DNA of 64,000 nt from Euglena gracilis (Eukaryota; Euglenida; Euglenophyceae; Euglenales). The position numbers and the translations under genes are program-made. Below are positions 34,960 through 48,800 of the stretch, piece by piece. The DNA is taken from contig CP154955.1 in assembly GCA_039621445.1 (NCBI GenBank), positions 30,635,471 through 30,699,470 on the forward strand, given 5' to 3'. The first letter of the stretch is position 1, and each line of letters starts with the position of its first letter. The notes under the pieces were generated by a model that was not told the origin of the DNA, searched no databases, and saw nothing but the letters and a program-made list of their open reading frames with translations.

Positions 34960-37452
34960 CCCTGGGTGGGGGGCAGGGGGGGGGGGGCAGCCGGCCGGTG
35001 GTGCGGGTGGGAACCGCCCCGGCATTGAGAGAAGAGGGGTGGGGAATGTTTCCACGCGCAGTTCATGCGTTGGCGTCCTACGTGGCATAAAAACAAAAAA
35101 CCAGTGAGGTCGGCACTCAGGGGGGGGGGGCTCAGAGAGCATTGGGAGGATAAAATAATGCAAACTACGGCAAATAAATAAGAGGGGGCAATACGGGTAG
35201 TTTTGGAGGAAGTTTTCCTCGAACAGAAAAAAAATAGAAATCAGACTCCTTCAGGAGGAATACATTTTTTTGTGGATTGTTAAAGGAAATGACCGTCGAA
35301 GGATCCTGGCTTGTACATTTGCCTGCTTCGTACAACTTGTCCATACATTTTTTTGCCGACGCCCCCCCAGTCACTTCCCCTCGTCCAAAAACTAATCAGT
35401 CACTCTTGTTCAAAAAATTAGTCATTCACCTCGGGGGGGGGGGGCATTGAAAATTTATTGTCCATGCGTTGTTCTGCTTTCCTCTCCTTTTTTGCTGCAG
35501 CTGGAGCAGAAAAAAATTATACTCAAATGATCCAAAATCACCCCATCAGTTGCCCCTGTACCTTGGCAATCCCAGACAATTCATTAATGACGTTTTCGAT
35601 TGTTTTGTGTGGGTCAATGGCCACAAGCACTTGGTCACTGGCCGACCCCCCCAAGGGGAGGGGGGGGGGGGTTGATCTACTGTTTCTTTTTTCAGAGTTA
35701 CTGGCTGGTTTTTGGCCCAAACACCCACCCCTGAGGTGGGTGGCAAATTACCACCAAAAGTGACCTGGGCTGAAAAAGAAGGGGAAAAAAATAGGCCATT
35801 TTCGTCAACGTTCTCCTTGACTCCAGAGTTATTTTGGTGGCATGACAGAAAAACAGATCTGGCACTTGAATATGCCACGCCAACTTTCCTCAGGTCATCT
35901 TTTCTGCCAACTTTCATCATCAAAATAGGGCGCACCGTTTCAGAACAATGAAAAAAAAACAGAATCAGAACAACATGACAATTTATTCCCTTCCTGGGGC
36001 TGGCCATGCAGGGCATGCACAAACAACACCTTCTCACTTTCTTGACACAAATATGTGCAACGCGATAAAGACGCAGCGCAAAGCGCTACAACATACAGTC
36101 CCACAGCAAAAGACATCAGAGTGGCAGAACGATGTGCTTCGATGCAAAAAAAAATGTGTTGCAATATGTGTGAACTCTGAGATGCTGAAATTGAATTCCA
36201 ACTCTCTATATTTTAAAATTTCATCAATTTGGCCACGTTCCTAAATCATTTCCCTCTTCAACACAGTAAAAATGAACTCCATTTAAGATCTCAGGTGGTT
36301 GAAACTGGATAAACAACCAATAGAGCTTTCTTTCTAAGAACCTCAGGGGCTACCGTTTGTGTAAGGTGACTGTAGCCCCTGCCCCCCCCCCCAACTCATT
36401 AACAACCCAGGGACAACGAGCCAAGGTGCCACTGAGCTGGGGGGGGGGGGGGTAGGCCAGTTTTAGGACTTTTAGGACCCAAATTTGGTTCCTTCGAAAT
36501 GGCTATTTTAAACGGGAAAAAAAATAAAACAAAAAGGAAACTGGCATAAAGGAACACTGAGTGTTCCTTTTTGCCAGGGGGCGCTATGCCAACACCCTCC
36601 ACCCTCCATCGGGCGTGGAGCGGAAAGGGCAGAGCCAAAAGCCCTCCACAGGGATTTGTGAAATGAAGGAAATGCAATGGCAGGTTCTGAGCGAGGCTGT
36701 CCACAGGTGGACATACTGTTCAGCAGGGAGAGACGATGGGAATACAATCAAGCACGATGCATTGATTGGGTGGGGGGCAAGCAATATGAGCACGCATGCA
36801 CATGCACACGCTCAATTATTGTTCAGAAGAATAAAAGACGATCCAGAGCCTTTGCGAGATTAGTTTAACCTTGGTGAAAATTGAAACTTGAACAAGCAAC
36901 GCATCACACAGCAATATAAGGAGGATTACTGGAAGGTGGATAATCGCCCACATGGAGGTTGCAGAGGGATCCTCCAGGTTGTTGTGGCAATAAATGAAAA
37001 TAATAATGCAATCACATTGCTCTCAAGTTCTGACACATTCTTGATGTCCGGGAAGCCCCAAAAATTTTCTTCTGCCATCAGTTGTCAATGGCAGGCAAGC
37101 ACAGGAGTTAGTAAATCAGAACCAGGAATGACTGTTGAAGGGGGGGGGGGCTTGCTTCAACATGGTTTTCTCAGTAAATTTGTAAATTCCCTTCCGTGCT
37201 GACACAAAGATCACAGCATCCTTAAGAATAGCCCTAACCCAACTTAAAGTCTCACCAAAATAAATATTGCATCTGCCCCCCCGGCCGTTGAAGGACCGCA
37301 GCATTGTCATTATCACCGCTGTCGGACCTCTTGCAACCATTTGAGCCAGCCTTTAGGTGTGAGCCATGTGGACGAGGGATGGGAAGTTCTGCCGAGCTAA
37401 ATGGGGGCAGCAGCACCGCAGTCAGCAGTGCGCCGTTGGGTGCGGCCGGCGG
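34960..37452. other. Intergenic spacer between thioesterase and DMC1
   Basis: About 2.5 kb lies between the thioesterase ATG and the DMC1 stop codon. It contains a fragment of the GTCAGTCACT-type repeat near 35360-35450, several G-runs, and no open frame with a recognisable domain. The thioesterase promoter and the DMC1 3' end should lie here, but no convincing TATA box or polyadenylation signal was singled out. Confidence 0.5.
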
Positions 37453-39652
37453 TCAGTCCCGGGCGTCCGTGATGCCCTGCTCCGAGATGGCAAACACCTG
37501 CCCCAGAAAGGCCCGAAGGGTGGGGGGGGGTGCTGGGGGGCAGGGAACAGCCAGGCAGGCCAGGCTCCGAGCTCGGGGGTGTCTCCCATGCCCCCGCAGT
37601 GGAAGGGCGCCCAGTGGCCGGTGGGTTGGGCCCGTTGGTGACCTCGAAAAGATGTGCATGATGGCAAACGTGAACAGACTAGCAAATGCTGTGGACACAC
37701 CGCCTCTGACTCCGGAAGGCATGGGGAGTCATAGATCTTGCACACCCTGTTGTGAGTCAGCAGGAAGGGAGGGAGAGAAAAAATCGCCTGTTGCAAGAAG
37801 ACACACAAAAAAGGTGAAAAAATGAAGATTTCATTTTATGCATCTGCATATGTTTTGTGTTTGAAACTGGGATTTGGAGTAGCTTTTCAAGAATTTTTCG
37901 CCAGCCCAGTGCTTTCCACCATCAATGGGGGGGTCTTACATTTGGTGGTGCTTATTTGTGGGGATAGGTGGGTAAATGCCACTTTTTGGAACAGGAAAAT
38001 TTGGGGCGAAAGTGATCATCCAACCCAAAATAACCACAAACAAGTGCATTGCCTATGGCGCACCCCAGTCAGGCCGGGCAGCCCAAGGCGGGCCATACCG
38101 CTGGTCGCCACGGCCCTTGCGGAGGTACAGGCGGGTGGTCGAGGCGTGGGCCAGGATGTGCCCCCCGATGGGCTGAGGGGTGCCGGCAAGCCAGAGCGAG
38201 GAAACCCACCCGCCCACCCACACAGTGAGAGACGGCGGAGTGGAGGTGGACCCTTTTCCCACCCTGCCATCACAGAAGGTGGAGGTGCAACCTGATGGCT
38301 TTTCCGTTTTTATGAGCCTTCACACATCCCCGGACAAACTTTCAGGCAGCAAACAACACAGCCCCCTGGGATTCAAAGCACCACAATTCAGGCAACAATT
38401 TTGCTGGAAACCTGGGGGAAGACCCTTGGCCCCTAACAACAGCAAGGGAGTTGCAGTCAGACAGCAGCACCCAGCACCTGTGAGTACTGCATAGCACCTA
38501 GCACCTATGCCAATGGCACGGAGAGTGCCAAACACTTGTTTCTTCACCAAAAAATCAGCACCCTTGGAAAACTGGATGGGGTGGGTTCCCACCCACTCAC
38601 CAGGATGGTCAACCCCACCCCTCACGCAAAGGGTTATTGGGATTCTTGTGCAGCCAAGGAGACAGATAATTGAAGCTGTCATTTATTTTATAATTTTTTG
38701 CTGTTTGTGGAAACTCTAAAAGTTTTGATTTCCTGTGCCTAGGGGCCAAACTGGGTATGGTACCAAAAAAAAACAGAAACTGCAAAAAGGCGCAAAAAAA
38801 AAACTGCCATTTCTGAATAATTGCATACATATTACATACATATATATATATATATATATATACATATATATGGCAGCGAGCCATATAGTTCATCCAGGGG
38901 AGGGGTTTGTATAGTTCATCCCGGGTCCCACCGTCGAGGAAAGATGGGGTTATCGATTGGGATAGGGTTAGGGTTCCGACCGGATTCCAGCTGGGTGCCC
39001 CTTTTTAGGAATCTTGGGACCAAGTTAGGCCCCATACCATTTTGACCAAATTTGTCGAAAATCGCCAATTTGGGCGGGTTTGGGGGTCATTTTGAGGGGT
39101 CAGATTTTCGCCAACAATCCCAGGACCATAAACTGCCCCCTTCAGCCGACCAACTAAACCGGATCCAAAAAACCCCGAGGGGTTTATAAGCGGGGGGGGG
39201 GGGTTACATATACATGTGCATATACATATGCATATACATTTACACATATACATATACATATACATAAATATACATAAACATATACATAAATATATACCTA
39301 CATATACATATACATATACATATAAATATACATACATACACTTACATATACATATACACATATATGTATATGTATATAGATGTACATGTATATGTATATG
39401 TATATATATATACAGATATATGATATGTATATATAAATATAGAAAGATATATAGACAGTACAGTATATGTTATGTTATATATGTCTGAGGCAGTATAGCA
39501 TCTGTATATGTATATCTAGTATGTATATCATATACATAGACAGTACATATGTCATATGTATATGTCTCTGTCATATGTCATATACATATACATATACATA
39601 TGTCATATACATATACATATGTCTATGTCATATACATATACATATGTCTAGT

Positions 39653-39741
<89 letters not shown>

Positions 39742-39748
39742 TATATAC

Positions 39749-39811
<63 letters not shown>

Positions 39812-42800
39812 GCATTACATATATTATCCACATACATATACATATACACACGCATACATATACAGACATATAGACCCCAAAATTGGAGCTTGTCGGCCCC
39901 TTTCCAACCTATTTTTGTCCCTGCCCCCCCCCATTTTTGTCCGTTTCTTGGTCCATTTTTACACATCTGAAAACAAAAAAAAACGGGACCATCCAGCTGT
40001 CCTTCTGGCTGGACAGGGATCAAAACTCGTTGATGGGGAGGAGGAATTACAAAGATGAAAAAGGGCTGCTGGCTGGCTGGACCCCCCCGGAGGATGAGAT
40101 GCTTCTTCTTCGGCTTAAGCAACCCCCGGTAAAACCCCCCCAAATAACACCCCCCGCAAATAACACCCCCCCCCAAATAACACACCCTCAGGGGCTGATT
40201 TCGAGCTCCCAATAACTCCCCCCCCCCTGTTTTCCTTTGGTTTTCCATATAAAAATAACACATCCCCAAATAACACACCCCACCCTGGGGCCCCAGCTTG
40301 GGTGCCCAAATAACACACCGGGGGGGGGGGGGTCATTTGGGGGGGTTACCCATGCCCACACCTTGGCGTGGGACTGCTACGGCAAACTCCGCCCTTTGGG
40401 TGGCAGGCCAAACTCAAATGGTGCCCATGCACTCAGAAGGTGAGGGAGCACTGGTGACGGACCTTTTTGGGGTCAGCAACGAACAAAGCAGCCCCTCCTG
40501 GATCAGCGACCACCTGGTTCGTGAGGAACACCGCGATGTTGAATTCCTCTGCAACCGCAATCCAGCACAAAAAAAGGTTCAACAGCATTTCGATATTTTG
40601 ACATTGAAAAAGCCAGGAGTTAAGAAACCGCTTCCCTCAAATCCCTCAAATCTGCACTGCCAGTGCACGTAATTGGTGAAAAAGATCTGCCCAGCGGTTT
40701 GCTTTTTGCTTTGGGAAACTCCTGCACCTTGCTCCTGACTTCGGCACAGTTCAGCACCGCGAATCATCCACCAGGGCTCGTTGTTGAGCTTTTCTGATGC
40801 AGCGTCCTTGCGTCACAAGGACGTCGCATGTCCTTGGCTCCAAGGCGCTTGTGCAATTGCAAATACCAGTCGGAGGAAAAGCTCACATTCAGGAAAAAAA
40901 GCTAATAAAAATAAAAATAAAAAAATCTTGATGGATAATTTCGAAGGGGCCTTTGCCTGGTCGACCAAAGGATGACCTAGCCCCCCACCCCCTCCTTTTG
41001 AAAGGAAAGGAAAACGGAGTGGACGAGGAGGTTCAGGACGTTTTTATGACCCCCATCGACCAGAAATTCAACTATTTCACAAGGATTTGAAGACCAAGTG
41101 TCATTTTCATTCTTAACAAACTTTACCAAAGGTGTCATTGCGGATATTCGGGGAGAGTTGGGGTCTGCATGTCAACTAACAATTTGCCTTGTGCTTCATA
41201 AGGGGGATGCAAAGACGTGGTTCAAACCAGCCAGAAACTCTGGGGGGAGTTGAATGACTCCCGAAAGATGAGGAACACAACAACGCTATCCTGGGCACCA
41301 AAGATTCCGCCTCCCTGGCGGCAGCGGCCCACCTGCCACCTTGATCAGCTTGCTCAGCATCTGGCCCAGCCGCTGCTGCCGCTCCGCCAGCTCACCCCGG
41401 CCCGCGAAGTCAACCCGGAACAGCGCCGTGACGCTGTCCATGATCTGATGGGGGTGGGGGGGGGGGGCCGGAGTGGGGGGACCATAGAATCACTTAGTGA
41501 CCTCGGCGGGGGGGGCATTTTTTTCCTGGGACCAAACCCACCTGCCACTTTTGCAAAAGCCCACCCACCCCAACCCACCCACCCACCCAAAACCCACCAA
41601 AAAGCGGCCGAAACGAAAGGTTTTCTGGCCCTTCGGCCAAGCAAAAGACTGGCCCATGACACCCCCTGGATGATGAGATGAGTACCTGTGTGACCCATCG
41701 GTGGGGTCACACAGGTATTAAATGAATCTATGGGGGGGGGGGGCGTGAGGCAACGAGGCAGGCGGAGCAAAAGATGTGAGGAGCAACGGGGAAGAAAGCG
41801 GATGGGGCGGGGCCTGGAGGGGACGGCCAACGATGGGGATGGCCGCTGTGCACTGGACCTTCGTTCCAGTCACGTCGCAAGTTGGGCACACCAGCAGGCG
41901 GAACTGATCGTCCACCTGAGGCAGGCAGAGGCAGCCCAGCCAAGGGGCGAGGCAGCGTCACACAGGCAGGGGTGGTTTGCCAACACATCCATTGCTTTAG
42001 TCGTTTGGCGCTCCAGCCTGAACGGAATGGAGGTTGCGAAGTTCTCCCTTTTCGAAAGGAGCCCTGCACAAATTCTGGTTGAAATTTTTGATATTTTTTC
42101 CCTTCAAAATCCGCTCCCCAAACATACATCTCTTTAAGGACCCCGGGGGGGTGTGCTGGGCTAGGGCTAGAAATTTGGGCTGGCTAGAAATTTGGGCTGG
42201 CTAGCCCGCCCCCCCCCCTGGGGGGGCTGGACCCCGGCTGGACCCGAACCGGGGCGAGCTGGACTGAAATCGGAAAAATGCCAAAAAGGACGTGCAGAAC
42301 ACAGTTTTGAAAAAATGATGCATCTGAACCCCCCAAAAATGCCCCAAACACCCCCCAAACCCCATTTTTGGCCACTTTTGAACACAGTTTTTCAAAAAAT
42401 TTCGGCGCAAAGCGCCGAAAAATTTTTGGGCTGGACCCCCCAAAATGTGCTGGCTGGCTGGGCTAGCAGCACCCCCCCCCCCCGGGGGGGGGGGGGGGGC
42501 TGCGGCGGGTGGGGGGCTGGCTGCAGCCGCCCCCCGGGGGGGGTTCGCAAAACCTTAGAGAGATGTATGTCCCCAAAGCCACCTTCAAACGAGTGTTGCA
42601 CAATACGATGTTTTCTTGTTGGCCCAGCATTTTGGCATTTTGCCAGAGACTCATTTTTTTCAACGTTGTTTTTTTGAAGGAATTTTTTTCAGGCAGTTGT
42701 CTGATTTTGGCCGAACCTGGCCCAGCTCAGGTCCTGCCGGGGTCCAGCCCCCCCTCCCCCCTAGAAATTTGGGCTAACCAGCCCAAATTTCTAGCCCTGG

Positions 42801-45800
42801 CCTTAAAGAGATGTGTGTTGGCCTCCCTTGGCTGTACGGTGGTTTCAGCAGCGTTTCCCGTCTTAATTCCGCGGGATGATTTTTTTATACCCTCCCCGGA
42901 AACTGTACCCAGGCAGGTCGCAGACAAGAGGGCAGGTACAGGCTTGTGCTTACCAACCGGGGGGGGGGGGGTAGGGTGTCTGGCCCAAGCAGGCACACCC
43001 CCGGGGGGGGGGGTCTGGGAGGGACGCAGAAAATTTTCATTGAAAATGGCCTTACCCCCGGGGGGGGGGGGGGTTGGATGGGGTGCTATAGGGTGTCTGC
43101 CCCTAAACCTTTGGGCAGTTGAGAGTTGTCGGAGAAACCCCCCATCTCTCGTCCCCGGCCACAGACCACAGCACGGGGAGGGGGGGACCATCTTCGCGGC
43201 CACCAGCTGCAGCAGGTTCATCTGGTGCTCGTGGGTGTACGCCCGGGCCACCAGGATGTTCTCCAGCGCGGCGCTTGGGTCCAGGCCGTACCTCTGTGGC
43301 AAGGTCCCCCCAGTGCCCCCAAGGGAAAGGGCCGCAGGGTGGCTTTGGGGCCTCTTCCATTGGCGGGTGAAGAGCGGCAGGCACACGGTGCGTTGGAGAG
43401 GTGGGCAGGCAAAACAACGGGGTATCCGGTGTTCGAGGGGCTATACCATTCCCGGTGGAATCTGCCAATCACACCTTCCCCCCCCCCACTTAGGTTTCTT
43501 GTCCCATCAGCGGTGGTTCACTCGTTGTCACTCTGGAGCCCTCAATGGAGTTCTTCCTGCCACCGGTGACTGACTGCCGGCTAATGACCAAGATGCGGTT
43601 GGCGGCATCTCTGTCGTGCATCAACTTCCCCACCACCATGTGGAATACATTTCATCGCCCTTGTTCTTCAGCCAAAAACAAAACATTTCATGGAATTATG
43701 TCACAAGCCACTGCTTCAAAACGGTCCAAGTTCGGTTTGCTGATTCCCTTTTTCACACAATTATCCATTGAGATGATCACATGTCAGATTTGTCAGCACT
43801 TTGGGCGCGGATGACCCCCTGAATGGAAGCATCCATACACCCAAATGAAGCAGCCAAGTAGGTTGATGGACGGTACCTCAGCGATGGGCTTGATGCGCTC
43901 CGGTCGGCTGGAGCGGTGGGGGGGATTACCACCTCCCCACCGACCTGCCTGTCAACTTGGCAATATCCATGCCCACACCAAACCTATTTCACATCTTCAA
44001 AATACATACATGCATGCATACACACAGGCACAAATACACATATACACACATACACACATACACACATACACGCACATACACATAATACGCATACACACGT
44101 GCCTGCAAAATGACGCACCCACCAGGAAAAAAACCATGATGATGATCAAATACAAAGAGCACATCATTCATCAGCACATATGAACAATTGAACATACAAA
44201 GTTCCCTCGGTATCGATGTAGGCCACTTTGCCATTGCCACCCCCTGCAGGGCGGAAAAAAACAGATGGGCAGGAAAAAAAGAAATGCGCCTCCCCACCCA
44301 TGAGCTCCTTCACAAAATAACAACTTCCATTTGTTGCTTATTTAAATTTATTTATGTTTATATAAATTTATTTTTAATTTTATCTATGTTTAACATAATA
44401 CTTATATTTAAATAAATTTTACATTGTATTTAAATCATGTTTTTTCATTAATCATGGAGGTGCATGTAACACACGTTCAATTATTTTTTTTTAAAAAAAT
44501 CACAATGGTGCAAGGAACAAGGCTACAATAGCCAGAATTACAATAAATACAATTCGTCATGAAAACAAAAAAACAAATTCAGTCCTTGATACCTCCCATA
44601 ATATATCACTCTTGAAAACAGAGGACTGCAGGCATACCCATCGACTTTGGCAACTGCGATGTGACACACAGCGTGTGACACAGTTGCGTCTTGCCTGTTC
44701 GGAACTCCCCGAACGACTCAGTCAGCGACTGGAAGAGGGACCGTGGGCAACATGACCGAACTTGTCTGGGACTTGCAGAAGTTTAGATGGCTACGACAAA
44801 ACCTGTTATCTGCCACTTTGGTCACCTGAGGCTCCGCGGAGGCACGTAACCAGCCCCCGAGGAGGTTCCCGGTAACCAGCTTCCGCGGAGGCTCCGCGGA
44901 GGCTCCGCGGAGGCTCAGGTAGGATGTCATGATGCGAAAAAAAGTCAGGTGTAATCCAAAGGGGCGTTCCTTTGGAGTGCCCAGGGGCGGGGGGCCGGGG
45001 GGAGGGGGGACTGCAGGCAGGAGGCGCAGCCCCCCCCCCCGCCCCCTGCCCCCTCCCCCCCTCCCCGAACCCCCATCCCCCACCCCCCTTCCGCTCTCCC
45101 CCTACCAAGAAAAAAAAATTGTTTAATTTCTCGGCCCAACACCCCACACCCAGAACAAAAAAAAGATTTTTCTCCCCAACCCCCCCAAAATGTAGAAAAA
45201 TGCAGAAAAATAAATAACTTTTGATTCTGCCCCTCCCACCCCACACCCCAAACAACATTTTTGCTTTTACCCCAACACCCCCCACACCCCAACAAAAAAA
45301 AAGAAAACAATTATTATTAACAATTATTTTCAACCCTCACAAACGACGGACAACCCCCACAAAAAAAGAGGTAATTTTACTTGCACTCCCACACCCCCCC
45401 CCATTGCCGCTGATGATGATGAAATCCGAAAATACCATGTCTGCCAAACTTGGTCCACACCGTTAACCCGTTTGCCACAAAAATCCCATGCCACTTGACT
45501 TGCCTAACCCCCCCCCTAATAAGTGCGCAGTGCCCTAATTATGCGCCGTGCCCTAATAAGTGCGTATCCCCAAAGGGTCCGAAACTTCCCTAAAAAGTCA
45601 CCACCGTCACATCTCAGGTCCTTCTCAAAACTGTCCCTCAGACCAAATAATTCGATCATCCGAGCCCAAATTTGACACATAATCACTTAACGCATTGCTT
45701 GACATTGCAAGAAGGGGAAAAAGAGTGGTGGAAAATTAAGTACTTTTGAGCTTTGTGCGCAGTACCCCAATAAGTGCGCACCCCTTCGGGGTCTGAAACT

Positions 45801-48800
45801 ACGTCCTTAAAGTGTGCGCACCCGTGCACTTTAAGGGGGGGTTAAACAATTTCCCTGTTTCCTACTCACACCATGACCGCCAAACTTGGTTCACACCAAA
45901 GTATTTTGTTGGGATTTTGTTGGGATCAGATTGGGGACAGGGGGGGGGGGTTCTGGATTTTTCTTTTTTGTGAGGAGTGTTGGGGTAAAAGCAAATATAA
46001 TAAAAATAATATATTATTTTTGGGGGTGGGGTGGGGCTGTTGGAGTTGGGTGAAGAATACAGCAACTTCTCTTTTTTTGTTGGGGAGGGGTGTGGGGTGA
46101 GAAAAAAAAATGAATTTGGGGGGGGGGCTACAAAAAAAACTTTTGACTTTTTGGGAGGGAGGTGTGGGAGGTGAAGGGTGAAAAAGTGAAATAAAAATCC
46201 TCTCTTCTTGGCATTGGTGTTGGGGATGTTGGGGGGTGCGGGGGGGGGGGGGACGGGTCAACCTCAAAACAGGTTTTTTCAGACGTGGTCTGCGTACAAA
46301 ATTGGTTACCTGCACAAAGCCTCCGCAGAGGCTCTGTAGAGGCTCCCAAGTACCCAACCTCCACGGAGGCTCCCAGGTAACCAGCAGGCTCAGGTTACCA
46401 AAAGTCAGGTCACCAGATTTTCTTGGTACCAGTTTGGATGCAGAAGGTTCAAACTTTTGTTTGGCCATCAAAAAGATAATTGAATGAATGGGGGCTGAAA
46501 GGGCTGAAAGAACATCTTTCAGCCCTTTCTGATGGAGTGGGTTTTGCAGCCAGCTTCTTTCCAGCTCTGGGACCGCCAGGGCTGAATGGGAGGGCCCGGT
46601 GGGGGGGGGGGGGCGCACCCGGAAATACGGGAAGGCCCAGTGGGTGGGGGGTTGTGGGGATTGCCCTGGGGGCCACCTCATCCATTTTTAATGAGGATCA
46701 AATGCTGGAGCTGTGAGTAACAAAAAGAATGGATTCAGCTCACGAATTCGGGAAAAACTTTTCAAAACCAAATGACCAGAAGAAGAGTATCAAACTTCTG
46801 CCATCCTGCACTTATGACGCCTTGGAAAGCCAGTCCAAATGAAAAGCACACAACAAGAAAGAGAAGGGGAGGAGCTTGTGCTTGTCTTTTGGTTGCGGTG
46901 GGGCGGAGGGACACCCACCATGGTCTCAATCCCACCCCCGAGGAGGTCGTCCAGTGCCTTCGACCCGGTCGTCACTCGGATGACTTGGCTCCGCTTCTCC
47001 AGCATCTCCACACCCGTCAGGAAGCCGGTGAACTGCGTCTTTGCCACCGCCTCCAGCATCTTGTCCACTACGGTGCGAGCACATTCCCATTGGGGCAGCC
47101 GCAACCTCAGAGGTGTCGGAGTACTTGCTGTACACCCCTCCCCACACTCAATGCTTAATTTTAAACTTTGTTTTCAGCAAATATGCGCAAAGACTCTTGA
47201 ACTAGAACTAGGTGGCTAACACACCTGACCAAAGCTGTGGTTCATATAAGGGTCTTCATTGGACTAGGGTGTTAATTGGACACACAGGGGGGGGGGGGGA
47301 AGAAGCACATCTTCAAAGGGGACTTGCAAGCAGGCTTTTGCTTAAGGACCCCGGGGGGGGGGGGTACTAGCTAGCCAATCGGCTAGACACTGGAAAAGGT
47401 GGACTAGCTAGACCACCGGGGGGGGGGGGGGGCCGGGGGTCCCCCGGACTGGAAATTTTTTTTCCTCCGGCGCTGCGCGCCGGAGGAAAAATGAGGTTTT
47501 TAACAGGTTTTTGGCTGGTTTTGTTCCAAAAATTCCCAAAAATGGCCAAAAACGGGCATTTTTGGCCATTTTTGGGGGTCCCAAAAAATTTTTCCACTAG
47601 CTAGCCCTGCTAGCAGACCCCCCTGGGGGGGGTCTGCTAGAAAACCCACTAGCCAAATTTGGACTAGCTGCAGTCCAGCCCCCCCGGGGGGGGGGTACTG
47701 CAATCCCTTAAGCAAAAGCCTGCTTGCAAGCATCCAAAAAAAGAAAACGACACAACCAAGCTCCGAACTTTGCAAGGATCTGCACTGCATTTGTTTGTGC
47801 TTTTAATAATATACAATATAAAAAAATATATAATATACATATTGTATATTATATAATTTATATAATATACATATTGTATATTATATATACAATATAAGCT
47901 CTGTGAGAAAATCTTGGGCATATCCGAGGTTTGTATTGTTCAGTGCTTTCTTTTCCAAAACATAGTTAAAAAATGAGATTTTTTTGAATTTCTTTGTGGG
48001 AAGATGTTGTAGAAAAGCATTCAACAGAAGGCAAACACCTTTGGCCTCCGAGAGGCCTTTGATGGCACATAAGTTCTTCTTAGTCACCTGAGGGCGGGTG
48101 TTTGGTCATAAAACCAAGATTTTCTGTGCTATTTGGACTATGCTCAGGACAAACACATAGATTTGTTGAATTAGACCAAATTTACATAAATTTACAACAA
48201 ACTGTGAACCAGAAAGTACAGGAAAATACATTTGACAGAGTAATTTGGATGTGCAAAAAATACGCTCATTGCGTGCTTCAGCGCCTGCATTCCCTCTGGT
48301 GTCAGGGTTTTGCCAAAAGACCTCAGGGAGTCTATTAGCTAGGCATTTTGCAAAACCCTTAGAAAAAGCTACTGAACCCCCCCACAAATAATATCTCCCA
48401 GGGTATTATTTTTTCGCCCAAAGTCCCGGCCCGAGGGAGGGGGGGGGTATTATTTGGGGGGGTATTATTTCACAAAAATTTTCGAAATTTTCCCGTAAGA
48501 AAATTTTCGAAAAGTCCCGTAAGACCCAAAATAGCACCCAAAACCCCCCTTTGGGTCATTTGTTGTACTTTCTCATAAAATGTAGTATTTTTGGAAGCCA
48601 GATGATCCAGAAAAATTGATTTCTTTTCCGTAAGTTGTTGTCAGAGATTGGTATTTTCACCCAAATTTTCAGGTCAAAATCCGGGTCGTCGGCCCGAGAT
48701 TTGGGGAGGGGGGTATTAATTTGGTGGCCGAAGTCGGACCCCGAGGGGAGGGGTATTATTTGGGGGGGGGGGGGTATTATGCACCAGATTTTTTGACCCC

